From Anaerolineales bacterium HSG24 (GTDB lineage Bacteria; Chloroflexota; Anaerolineae; 4572-78; J111), in NCBI GenBank assembly GCA_030377895.1, contig JAUCGB010000002.1:1-64000 (forward strand): a stretch of DNA of 64,000 nt, given 5' to 3'. Positions 51,762 to 61,100 of the stretch are shown here, piece after piece (the first letter of the stretch is position 1; each line of letters begins with the position of its first letter). The notes beneath the pieces are model-generated. The model was not told the origin of the DNA. It worked only from the letters and a program-made list of their open reading frames with translations, and did no database searches. Both the position numbers and the translations under genes were made by a program.

Positions 51762-54700
51762 ATGAATTCACAATCTAGAGAACCCAATGCTTACCCCGAT
51801 TCACCCGATCTACACCCCAACCTGCTCCTGGGCAGCTTGCAATTACTCTCCTGGCTCTTCTACCCCACAGCTTGGCGCAGCCACGTGGCCCGCATTGATC
51901 CCGACTTGAGACCCGACTTCTGCCTGATGGAGTTAAATCGGGAGCAGTGGCGTAGCCCAGTCTTACGGCGGATGCTGATACAAGGATACATTATCCTACC
52001 TGCTCTGGTTAGCCTGTTGATTGGCTTGGTGTTGCTAAGCTTGAGCTGGCCTGTTGAAGATATAGTGATCGTCATTCCGATCGTTGTTGCGTTCATTGTT
52101 GCGTTCGCTGTAGTGGTCGGCGTGGTGGGTAGTGTAGCGGTTGGTGTGGCGGGCAGCGTAGCAATCGGTGTGGTATTCGTCGTTGCGTTCGGCATGGCGG
52201 ACACCGTGGCAGGCGGTGTGGTATTCGTTGTAGCGGGTGCCGTTGCGTTCGGTGTGGCGGGCACCGTGGCAGGCGGGATAGCGAACCAAACACGGTCATA
52301 TTCGTTGATCCGGCAATTAGGCGATGTGGTTGTTGGCATCGTGACATTCGTTGTGATGGTCGTTGTGATGGTCGTCGTTGCGTTCGATGTGGCGGACACC
52401 GTAGTGGGTGACGTGATGGATGATATGGTAGCGTTCGGCATAACGTTCGGCGTGGTACTCGGTATGACAGTGGGCTTGCGCACTCGCAACTGGCGGGCTG
52501 GCGTAGCGTTCGGCGTTATGTTTGTTGTTGTGTTCAGTGTGGCGTTCGGTGCCTTGGGAACCTATACGGAGATCAATGTGGCAGGTAACGTAGCGCTCGG
52601 CGTGGTATTCGCCATAGTACTCGGCATAGTGTTCGGATTGGCCGAGCGTATAGCGGGACCGTGGGCCGGGGCGATAGCCGGTGGACTAGGAGGGGGAGGG
52701 GGATGGTTGGCTTTCTGGATCGCCATTACTATTGAGGAGCTTTCTCTTTGGCCAACTTTGCCGCTTGGCTTGGTCGGACTTCTATTGGGATTGACGCTGG
52801 CACTGTGGCGACCAGTGGTGCTTTGGGTTAATAAGCGACGCCTGGTGATTCATCACCAGGTTAATAAGACAAAGCCTCCTTCCCAGATGCGTCCGGCAGA
52901 ACCCACCAAAGATGTCTTTCACCTCGAGGAAATGGTTAACGAGCCAGACGATCTTATCACTGCCAGTCACATTACAACGTGGTTCTACAGCAGTCTCAAC
53001 CAACCTAACATTGCGGTTGCCAGTCAAGCACTGAAACAGCGTGGTACAGGCCTGCCTTTCAACTTGTTGTCCTCCTCGATAAAGGATATTGTTATTTCCG
53101 GGCATGCAAATTCAGCCATCTGCAAAGAAGTTTCTTCCAAAATCTTTAACGCGATTCTTGAAATAGATGAAGCAAACATCAAGCAAACCCTGATCGTCAC
53201 CGGAGCAGGGCTGATACGGGTTAAAGATGATGTACAAAAACCACCTTCAAGTGTAGAGAAACGCCGCCCGCGGTTACGAAAAAAACATTCGCGGACTGAT
53301 AAGCAACTTACACCACCTCTGAGGAATCTACAGAACGATTTATCTGCTGTTGAGAGGGGGACTGGACTAGCACAAGTAAAGACAGAGCAAAACCAATCCT
53401 ATGATGATTGCGTCAGAGCGATTCGAATACAAATCCAGCAGACAATTAAAGACAACCATAATAGTCCTGTTCTGCTGCACCCCGCCAAGGGAGCATCCGC
53501 AGCCAGTGGCGTGATCCTGCCATTCTACCAACTGCGTGGCCCTAATCTGGCTCCCCTACAGTTTACGCTGTCACGTAGTCTGTTGGGGTCACAGTTTGAA
53601 GAACTGATCGAAGCGCACAGTCATGAACTTCGTGAAGGGATGATTGAGGATGCCAAGCGGCGTTTAGCCATCTATGAGGAATGGAAAAAAGATGATGTAA
53701 GACAATTGAAAGGATTACTGTACAGAATGATGGCAACAGTGGCAGCAGGTGGAGACATTGCCGCGCTTACTGAAAAGTACTTCCAGGTCTTGATGAAAGA
53801 CAAACCTCTTGACTTCCCTATCGTTTCACTCCGCCAGCAGTTTAAGACCACAGACTTTGCTAACACTAACATCGTCCAACAGCGAACTGAGCGTCTGACT
53901 GCGTTTCTGCAAAGTAATCATTTCACACTCGCCCCATCCGCGCTTCTGTCCATCCAAGAACCAGAGTATCCCATCGCGGGAACGCGCAACTATGATGATC
54001 CATACGTACAGAATGTTGGCGAAGTTACAGAGTATATTAGCCTACAGGAGTTAGTCGAGTGGCACTTGCCCGATATGATCGGCCACAACGAAGATTGGAT
54101 TGAGCGGATGGATGACTTTCTGCGCAAGTTTGATCCAGAAGATCCAGATTACGAAGGTGAACGGCTTGATACCATAAACACTAATGTCTTTTTGGATTCA
54201 TTCTTACGTGGATGGCCTCCGGTGTTTCTACAGCAAGTAGAAGTCCGTGAGCAATACAACCAATGGGTCCAACAGCAACGTGCAGTTATTTGGCGCAAGA
54301 TACATACACACCTGCGTAAATGCGGAATCAACATGCTCCCGCTGCAAGCAGACAGCGTGATTTTTGAGGTCGTTGAAAAAGGTAACTGCTTCGTCATCAC
54401 ACCTCATTATCTAACTACTACCCAAACACTAGCTACTTACCTGGCCCCTGAGATGGGTATTCCATACTATATCAATCACTGGCAACACCGTGAACGCACT
54501 GTTTCTTCTCCTCAGATCTTTGGAAACAATCGTAGGCTGGCACGAAAAACCTACCGAAAGGCCAAAAGGCATTTATCCAACGGTCAATTTGAAACAGCCC
54601 TTGAATGCTTTAAGCAATCACTGCGTATACACCCTACATGGACCGCCGAAAATCTATTTAGCGACAGCTGGAAGATTCTCAATAGTGACACAGATATCTT

Positions 54701-56384
54701 GCTAGAACATCGCCTTGAATTATTTGAGACTATGAAGTTATTTGACAAGAACATGGAGGCAGATCTTCCAAAGTTTAAAAAAGGTTCGTTGGGGTTTTTC
54801 GTGCAAACTCTATTTGCACAGAATCTACCAGAGAGTTTTAACAAGCTATTTGTACGGAATCTGCCAGAGAGTCTTAAAAAATTCAATCAGCAGTATCCAC
54901 TTTTCTTACCAGAACCTTATGTCTTACTGGCTTACTATGAACATGCCAAGAATACACCGATCCAAGACATACAAATCAAGATGGCTGATCTTCGCCAGCA
55001 AGCCGATGACATCCTTGATCAACTCGTTAAGGATCAAGTCATTATACTAAACGAGAAAACGGGTGAATACAAGCTGAATCTCCACAAAGAAGAGGCTCAA
55101 CGCTTTGCTTGGGGCCAGCAGCCTATTCTTGTAAACGAGGAAACGGGCGAATACTACCTGAATCCCCTCATAGAATTGGTGAAAGAACAACCAACTCGTC
55201 TAGATCAGCGGGATGCGCTCCTTGAACAAATTAAAGGACTGGAGCAAGAACGTGATAAGTTGAACCGTCAGATTTGGATGACGTTACAGCGTCAAGCAAA
55301 TGCGCCGCTTCGTCAAGCGATGATGCTTGATGATAAGTATGTAAAACAGGTTCTCCTCAAGCAAAATCACCAGAGCGTTCATTCAGGTGCTTACAAGGCG
55401 CATATAGCTCCGCTACATATCCTACAGTATGCCCATGGATGCCTCTGCATTGAACGCGAGGTCATGGAAAGGATCTACGACAAGGGCGGGCGTGATCTAT
55501 CCTATTACGACCAAATCAAAAATGACGACAACGGAAAAGCTTTAAGAGCTGTCAAGAAAGTTGTCAAGATTTTAGCAGAAATCAAAAAGAACAGTGATCT
55601 CGAAACACGCGACCTTGATAGACTAGACAATGCCATCGAACATCTAGACAACTACAAAACTCTCGATACGCTGTCCAAACGCAATATCCAGGCCCTTATC
55701 GATCGCATACGAGGACACTACCTTAGTGAAGCATGGCGCGGATATCAAAGCGCGTACAAAGTGGTCGAGATTAACGAAACTCGCCAGCAATTTAGCCTAT
55801 GTAGCTACAAACAGGGGCAATATCGCACTGCACTCGGAGCCTTTAGAGGAAACACTCAGTCGCCACCTATGAGCAGCATACCTGATACAATATTTGAGGT
55901 ATTCAAACCTGATCTGACTATATTGCCACCAAGCGCTCGCATACAGCTTAACAAGCGGAACTGTACAATTGACGTAATTTCTCAGGCAAACACTTCACAG
56001 CCGATCATTCAATATCTCGGATTAAGTGACGAAGTGCAGGATCACCTTGCCAGTGAGCTGGAGCGAGGTGGATATGTGAACCGAATAAAGCAGACAGGGC
56101 TTTCACCAGCTTACGGTGTTCTGTTGACTCCTATAGCGCGAATACCACAGGCACTTGCATGGTATCGTATTCTCGAATCGTTGGAGCCGTGGTTAATTCG
56201 CGTTATGGCTTACTCGGGATTGTCTCCTGGACCAATTAATCCAAAATACCGTAAAGAAGCACTATCCGCTTTTGATCATACAGCAATTGTAGAAACGGTT
56301 ATTGTTGAGCAGGAAAAAGCCGAGCAGAGCGCATTAGCACGTTTTTCCAACGAATATAGCACAGTGGAGATCGAGAGGATTTGA
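51762..56384 (+). CDS. Large multi-TM protein of unknown function
   Basis: A 1540-aa protein, third gene of the operon. Residues about 70-360 are membrane segments made from degenerate Val/Ala/Gly repeats (VAFGVAGTVAGG, VVFVVAGAVAFG) encoded by GTGGCGGGC/GTTGCGTTCGG-type DNA. The rest is cytoplasmic by appearance: a basic linker about 490-530, a helical region, TPR-like GQFETALECFKQSLRIHP at about 945, a coiled region near 1160, and a C-terminal domain ending EYSTVEIERI. No NTPase P-loop, protease or nuclease motif is visible. The N-terminal PYDPTAWRSHV-like start and the multi-TM block suggest a membrane platform. Partner genes are the two upstream. Confidence 0.78.
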   Translation: MNSQSREPNAYPDSPDLHPNLLLGSLQLLSWLFYPTAWRSHVARIDPDLRPDFCLMELNREQWRSPVLRRMLIQGYIILPALVSLLIGLVLLSLSWPVEDIVIVIPIVVAFIVAFAVVVGVVGSVAVGVAGSVAIGVVFVVAFGMADTVAGGVVFVVAGAVAFGVAGTVAGGIANQTRSYSLIRQLGDVVVGIVTFVVMVVVMVVVAFDVADTVVGDVMDDMVAFGITFGVVLGMTVGLRTRNWRAGVAFGVMFVVVFSVAFGALGTYTEINVAGNVALGVVFAIVLGIVFGLAERIAGPWAGAIAGGLGGGGGWLAFWIAITIEELSLWPTLPLGLVGLLLGLTLALWRPVVLWVNKRRLVIHHQVNKTKPPSQMRPAEPTKDVFHLEEMVNEPDDLITASHITTWFYSSLNQPNIAVASQALKQRGTGLPFNLLSSSIKDIVISGHANSAICKEVSSKIFNAILEIDEANIKQTLIVTGAGLIRVKDDVQKPPSSVEKRRPRLRKKHSRTDKQLTPPLRNLQNDLSAVERGTGLAQVKTEQNQSYDDCVRAIRIQIQQTIKDNHNSPVLLHPAKGASAASGVILPFYQLRGPNLAPLQFTLSRSLLGSQFEELIEAHSHELREGMIEDAKRRLAIYEEWKKDDVRQLKGLLYRMMATVAAGGDIAALTEKYFQVLMKDKPLDFPIVSLRQQFKTTDFANTNIVQQRTERLTAFLQSNHFTLAPSALLSIQEPEYPIAGTRNYDDPYVQNVGEVTEYISLQELVEWHLPDMIGHNEDWIERMDDFLRKFDPEDPDYEGERLDTINTNVFLDSFLRGWPPVFLQQVEVREQYNQWVQQQRAVIWRKIHTHLRKCGINMLPLQADSVIFEVVEKGNCFVITPHYLTTTQTLATYLAPEMGIPYYINHWQHRERTVSSPQIFGNNRRLARKTYRKAKRHLSNGQFETALECFKQSLRIHPTWTAENLFSDSWKILNSDTDILLEHRLELFETMKLFDKNMEADLPKFKKGSLGFFVQTLFAQNLPESFNKLFVRNLPESLKKFNQQYPLFLPEPYVLLAYYEHAKNTPIQDIQIKMADLRQQADDILDQLVKDQVIILNEKTGEYKLNLHKEEAQRFAWGQQPILVNEETGEYYLNPLIELVKEQPTRLDQRDALLEQIKGLEQERDKLNRQIWMTLQRQANAPLRQAMMLDDKYVKQVLLKQNHQSVHSGAYKAHIAPLHILQYAHGCLCIEREVMERIYDKGGRDLSYYDQIKNDDNGKALRAVKKVVKILAEIKKNSDLETRDLDRLDNAIEHLDNYKTLDTLSKRNIQALIDRIRGHYLSEAWRGYQSAYKVVEINETRQQFSLCSYKQGQYRTALGAFRGNTQSPPMSSIPDTIFEVFKPDLTILPPSARIQLNKRNCTIDVISQANTSQPIIQYLGLSDEVQDHLASELERGGYVNRIKQTGLSPAYGVLLTPIARIPQALAWYRILESLEPWLIRVMAYSGLSPGPINPKYRKEALSAFDHTAIVETVIVEQEKAEQSALARFSNEYSTVEIERI

Positions 56385-56657
56385 TGATGTGGGTGTTTCG
56401 CGGTATCATCTCACCTACATGAACAAACAGTTGTCAGAGGATTGCTCCTCTGCTACCCATCCCCCGTATCAAAAAATGACACGATTTCGGGTAAACGAAT
56501 CACACCCAAACATTGCACTGGATTGAACACCACGGGCATGGTTGGTCGGCGGAGTTTCGTGAGCGGTGTTCAACTCAGTGAATTTGGTCTTAACACAATC
56601 GAAAACTGTTTGTTTCAAAGCCATCGCTTCTGGTATAATGAGGGTGGTTTTTTATTT
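56385..56657. promoter_or_regulatory. Gene-free stretch with a candidate promoter
   Basis: TTGTTT (56610-56615), 18 bp, TATAAT (56634-56639) is the only signal I see; upstream are hairpin-like GGTGTTCAA / TTGAACACC words (about 56524-56574). A family D element follows at once, so any transcript now reads through it. Confidence 0.4.
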
Positions 56658-56728
56658 CTTGCTCCCCGACAAAGTAGTTTAGGAAAGGCTAAAACAGGAA
56701 CACAGAGTTCAGGCTGTCGGGTACTGAG
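56658..56728. repeat. Family D short derivative (71 bp)
   Basis: CTTGCTCCCCGACAAAG to GTCGGGTACTGAG; the middle of the element is deleted. It is followed by AACGCGCAACTTATTTAGGA-type filler seen also at about 1215 and 8703. Confidence 0.7.
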
Positions 56729-56821
56729 GAATGAGTCCTAAATAAGTTGCGCGTTTGGCAATCGATGCAAATGCACATGTTAATTAATTCCGATTCCTTA
56801 TCTAACGTAAAACCAACAATA

Positions 56822-56872
56822 ATCAGGGATAATCAAAACCGAAACTATATCACCTAATCAATTATCCCTGAT
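56822..56872. promoter_or_regulatory. Inverted repeat upstream of trxB
   Basis: ATCAGGGATAAT (56822-56833) and ATTATCCCTGAT (56861-56872), 12 of 12 complementary, 27 bp apart, 54 bp before the start codon. It is a possible paired operator or an RNA hairpin. Confidence 0.45.
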
Positions 56873-56925
56873 AGCATGAGTTGTATGTAATATCAGGGCA
56901 CTAAATTTTTTATAGGAGTATTACC

Positions 56926-57852
56926 ATGACAGTAAGAAATGTGATAATTATCGGTTCTGGCCCAGCCGGATTAACCGCCGCCATCTACGCGGCCCGAGGG
57001 GGACAGGATCCCCTCGTTATTGAAGGCTTCCAAGCTGGTGGGCAGTTGATGACTACGACCGAGGTGGAAAACTTCCCCGGTTTTAAGGATGGGGTTATGG
57101 GGCCGGATTTGATGATGGAGTTGCGCGCCCAAGCCGAGCGATTCGGCACCGAACTCTTGACCTTAGATGTGACCAAGGTTGAGCTAGATGGCGACATCAA
57201 AAAAGTGTGGGTTGATGAGACCTTGTACGAAGCCAAAACCGTCATCATCTCGACGGGCGCGTCGGCTAATCTGCTTGGACTTAAGAACGAGAGTCGCTTG
57301 ATGGGGCGTGGGGTCAGCACATGTGCCACCTGTGACGGATTCTTTTTCCGTGATAAAACGATTGCCGTGATCGGTGGTGGCGATAGCGCGATGGAGGAGG
57401 CCACCTTTTTGACCAGATTTGCTCAGAAAGTGTATGTGATTCACCGTCGCCAAGGATTCCGATCATCTCAAATCATGCTAGAAAAAGCCAAAAATAATCC
57501 AAAAATCGAGTTTGTACTCGATACGGTGGTCGAAGATGTGATCGGCGCAGAGGGCGTGGAGGCGATTGCCCTTAAAAACGTGCAAACCAACGAACAGTCA
57601 CAACTTCCCTTAGATGGGATGTTTGTGGCAATTGGTCACACTCCAAACACCAAACTATTTATCGGACAAGTCGATGTCGATTCCGGTGGCTACATCATCA
57701 CCTCGTCCGACAAAACCCATTTGAGCGCAACCAGTCTGCCCGGCGTGTTTGCCTGCGGCGATGTGCAAGACAGCCACTACCGGCAAGCTATCACCGCCGC
57801 GGGAAGCGGTTGTACTGCCGCCTTGGATGCCCAACATTATCTGGAAGGTTGA
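56926..57852 (+). CDS. trxB: Thioredoxin reductase
   Basis: A 308-aa flavoenzyme that passes electrons from NADPH through FAD to thioredoxin in the cytoplasm. FAD site GSGPAGLTAAIYAA (about 8-21), redox pair CATCDG (about 133-138), NADPH site GGGDSAMEEA (about 151-160), FVAIGHTPNT and the second FAD motif GVFACGDVQD near the end. The length is typical. Clear TAGGAG before the ATG. It stands alone; no thioredoxin gene is adjacent. Confidence 0.96.
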   Translation: MTVRNVIIIGSGPAGLTAAIYAARGGQDPLVIEGFQAGGQLMTTTEVENFPGFKDGVMGPDLMMELRAQAERFGTELLTLDVTKVELDGDIKKVWVDETLYEAKTVIISTGASANLLGLKNESRLMGRGVSTCATCDGFFFRDKTIAVIGGGDSAMEEATFLTRFAQKVYVIHRRQGFRSSQIMLEKAKNNPKIEFVLDTVVEDVIGAEGVEAIALKNVQTNEQSQLPLDGMFVAIGHTPNTKLFIGQVDVDSGGYIITSSDKTHLSATSLPGVFACGDVQDSHYRQAITAAGSGCTAALDAQHYLEG

Positions 57853-57873
57853 ACTAACGAATTAACGTTTGTA

Positions 57874-57970
57874 TAGATGTTCAGATAATGTTTTGGAGTT
57901 CGAGACCCTAAAGGTTTTAGAAACCTTTAGGGTATGTCCGTCTGAGTAAAAAACTTTATCTGAAAGACTG
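57874..57970. mobile_element. Family H element (97 bp) at TA
   Basis: TAGATGTTCAGATAA to TTATCTGAAAGACTG, with TA on both sides (57872-57873, 57971-57972) and a CCCTAAAGGTTT / AAACCTTTAGGG hairpin inside. It joins a GTAGTAGGCGAT...CTACTAC palindrome (to about 58017). Confidence 0.72.
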
Positions 57971-58022
57971 TAGTAGGCGATTCATCGCCCTCAAAGGCAC
58001 TGAAGTACCTACTACGAGCTTC

Positions 58023-58150
58023 TCTTACTACCCGACAAAAATTTTATCCTGAACTAATTAACACAGAGTTCACAGAGGAACACAGAGTTTCACAGAGAAA
58101 AAATTCTCTTTTTCTCTGTGAAACTCTGTGTTTCTTTGTCGAGTAACAAG
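58023..58150. repeat. Family D element (128 bp)
   Basis: CTTACTACCCGACAAAA to TTTGTCGAGTAACAAG with CACAGAGTTTCACAGAG arms; no target duplication seen. Confidence 0.7.
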
Positions 58151-58186
58151 TTTCACTCTTCACTTCTCACTCTTCACTCTTCACTT
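58151..58186. repeat. TTCACTCTTCACT array at a gene end
   Basis: Short units run into the stop codon (TCA at 58181-58183) of the minus-strand gene and supply it. Confidence 0.7.
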
Positions 58187-61100
58187 AATCACCACCGGAA
58201 GATAGACCGCCTCGCTGGCCGACTCAAACATGGCGAACTCGGTTAGGTGGCAGATATCAACCTCGATATAATCTGGCCCGTAGTTGTACTGCGATTCCGG
58301 CGAGCATGTTGTGGCCACGTCTAACCATTGGCTCGTGCTGACATCCCGATAGTAGAGTCGAATCTGCTCTGGTTTGTGACCAGTCGGGTTGTAGTAGCGG
58401 CGCATGGTGACAGGTGTTTGGAACGGATTGGCGACCGCTTTATCCCCTTGAGCCGCTTTCAGCTCAAACGCTTGTCCGACAATTGATGTGCCGTCTGGGG
58501 CAGGTGCGCTGGGTAAGATAAGCGGTGTATAGGTGAAGGTGGTCGTCTTCGCCAACGAATCGGCGGGGATGTCTATGGTAAAGGTCAAGCCTTGGCTCAA
58601 GTCCAGTGTGCCACCTGGGGCTTCTACCTCGCGCACCAGTTCGTTTTGATTAAACAATACTTGGTTTGAGCCGTCCTCAGCACTACTGTTTGCCACAAAG
58701 GTATCGAGGTCGCTATCCCCATCTAAGTCGCCCAACACAACGGCTTGAGTGTTATCCTGACCAAGACTCTGACCACTATCGTTCAGCGTACCAGTTCCAT
58801 CGTTAAACCAAACCGTGTTTGGCCCTTCGCCGCCCACGATCACATCTAAATCATCATCCTCGTCAAAGTCGCCCAAGGCAACAGTTTGACTATTTGAATT
58901 CTCGAAGTTTTGATTACTATCTACAAATTTGCCGTTTCCATCATTAAACCAGACGGTATTAGCCCCGTTGTTGCCGACAACCATGTCCAACAGATTATCG
59001 CCGTTTAGGTCGCCCAACACAACCGCTTGGGTGTCCCCATTGTCGATGGTTTGTCCGGAATCGTTGAACACCCCTTGCCCATCATTAAACCAAACGGTAT
59101 TTACGCCATCATTGCCAAACACGGCATCGATAGCCCCATCGCCATTGATATCGCCCAGAGAGACGGTTTGACTGTTGCCAGTATCGAGCGATTGTTCTCC
59201 AATGGAGAACGTCCCTTGTCCATCGTTGAACCAAACCTCGCTCGCCCCGTTGTTGCCGACGACCAAATCGAGAGTACCGTCGTTGTTTAAGTCACCCACT
59301 GAAACGGCTTGACTATCGGACTCGCCTAACGTTTGCGTGCCGGAAGTAAACGTGCCTTGTCCGTCATTAAACCAGACCTCATTCGCGCCCTCGTTGACGA
59401 CCACCGCATCCGCGTCCCCATCGTTATCAAAATCGGCCAAGGCTACGGCCTGACTGGAATCATTCCCAAGTTGTTGACCGCTATTGCTAAGTGTTCCTTG
59501 TCCGTCATTAAACCAGACCTCATTCGCGCCCTCATTGGCAGTCAGGATATCCAAATCGCCGTCCCCGTCAATATCCTTCATGTCCGCGGCTCGACTTCTG
59601 GATCGGCCTAAATCTTGCCCGCTTTCCACAAATGTACCTTGGCTACCGACCAAAATCTTGGTGGTGACAGAAACAGTGCCTTGCGCCTGAATCCCATAAT
59701 CAGCCCGAACACCATAATCAAAATTAACGATGTCGATACCGCCCGGTGCTTGAACCAAGAAGGTTGCTATAGCTGTTTTTCCCGTCTCCAAGATGGGGAC
59801 GACTGACCAGTTAAGCACATCGTCAATCATCACGTTACCGCCCGACACATAACTGGCACTAATTGGAAGCGTATCGGTGATAAAGATGTTTTGCGCTGGT
59901 GCGTCGCCGGTGTTGGTGATGTTAAGGGTGTAGATGACATACTGCTCCTGACGAACTCGGTCAGGCCCCGATTTGCTGATGGTTAGTTGAGGTAATCGAG
60001 GCGAAACGGCCATGGTCGTATCGTCATCCTCATCAACACTGTTATTACCCGGCGTTGAGTTCGGGTCAACCGAGTGGGCACTACTGATTTGGGCGTAGTT
60101 GGTATAGATTCCTGTCCCCATGATTTCGGCTTCGAGAATCAAACTTGTTTGCTCGCCACTAATCACCGTGCCAACCGCCCACATGCCTGTATTTTTATCA
60201 TACTCACCCTGACCCGCATCTGCCGAAACAAAATCGTAGCCATTCGACAACATGTCATGAACAACAATCGCTTCGGCGGTACGCGGCCCATGATTGGTGA
60301 TGGTCAAGGTGAATTTGATATTACCCCCCAAGGCTGGGCTAGTCGTATCAGTGGTCTGGCTCAACGACAGGTCGGCTTGGGGTAGCAACGCCGATTCAAA
60401 CGCCCCGATGTCGCACCGTGTACTAACCGGATTAGGCCGTGGTTCACCCCGTTGATCGGTGATTAGTTCTGTATCACATGTTGTGGCATCAACTGCCGGA
60501 CTATCGGGTAATAGAGCATAAGTTAAGGTATTACCGCCATTGTCCTGTAACGGGCCGAGGCGGGGATCAACGCCAATTAAATCCTGCTCGCCAAAGCCAC
60601 TACTTTCTCCTAAATCGCCGATAATGTTATCGCCTAAGCTGGTAAAGGAGCCATCAACATCAGGGGCTTGCCCCCCATTGTCAATATTGTTGGTGATAAT
60701 GCTGTTTTTGATGTAAGCAATGTAATTACTATGGGATGCAGGAGAAGCATTAAAAATGCCACCACCATCGCTACGGTCACTTTCAGCGTCCAGGGTTTGA
60801 TTACTGATGACAGTGCTATGGGTCATGGTTAAAAGAGTATCGTTATAAATTGCCCCGCCACTAGACATCGCTTGGTTATCAGACCATGTGGTGTTGTAAA
60901 TTGTTGTTATACCTGTACCGTCATAATTTCCAGAAGAATACAGACCACCGCCAACACCTTGGCTGTAATTGTTGGTAATGGTACTGTTATCAATATGAAC
61001 CTCTCCAAAATTAGAAATACCACCCCCGCTAGATGTAGCAAAATTACTGATTATCGTGCTACTATCTATATATAACGGTTTGGTATACTTATTGTATATT

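Noticed and set aside
52035-52489. Overlapping minus-strand frames rich in Thr/Arg/His
   Set aside because: Shadows of the Val/Ala/Gly membrane repeats of the large plus-strand gene.
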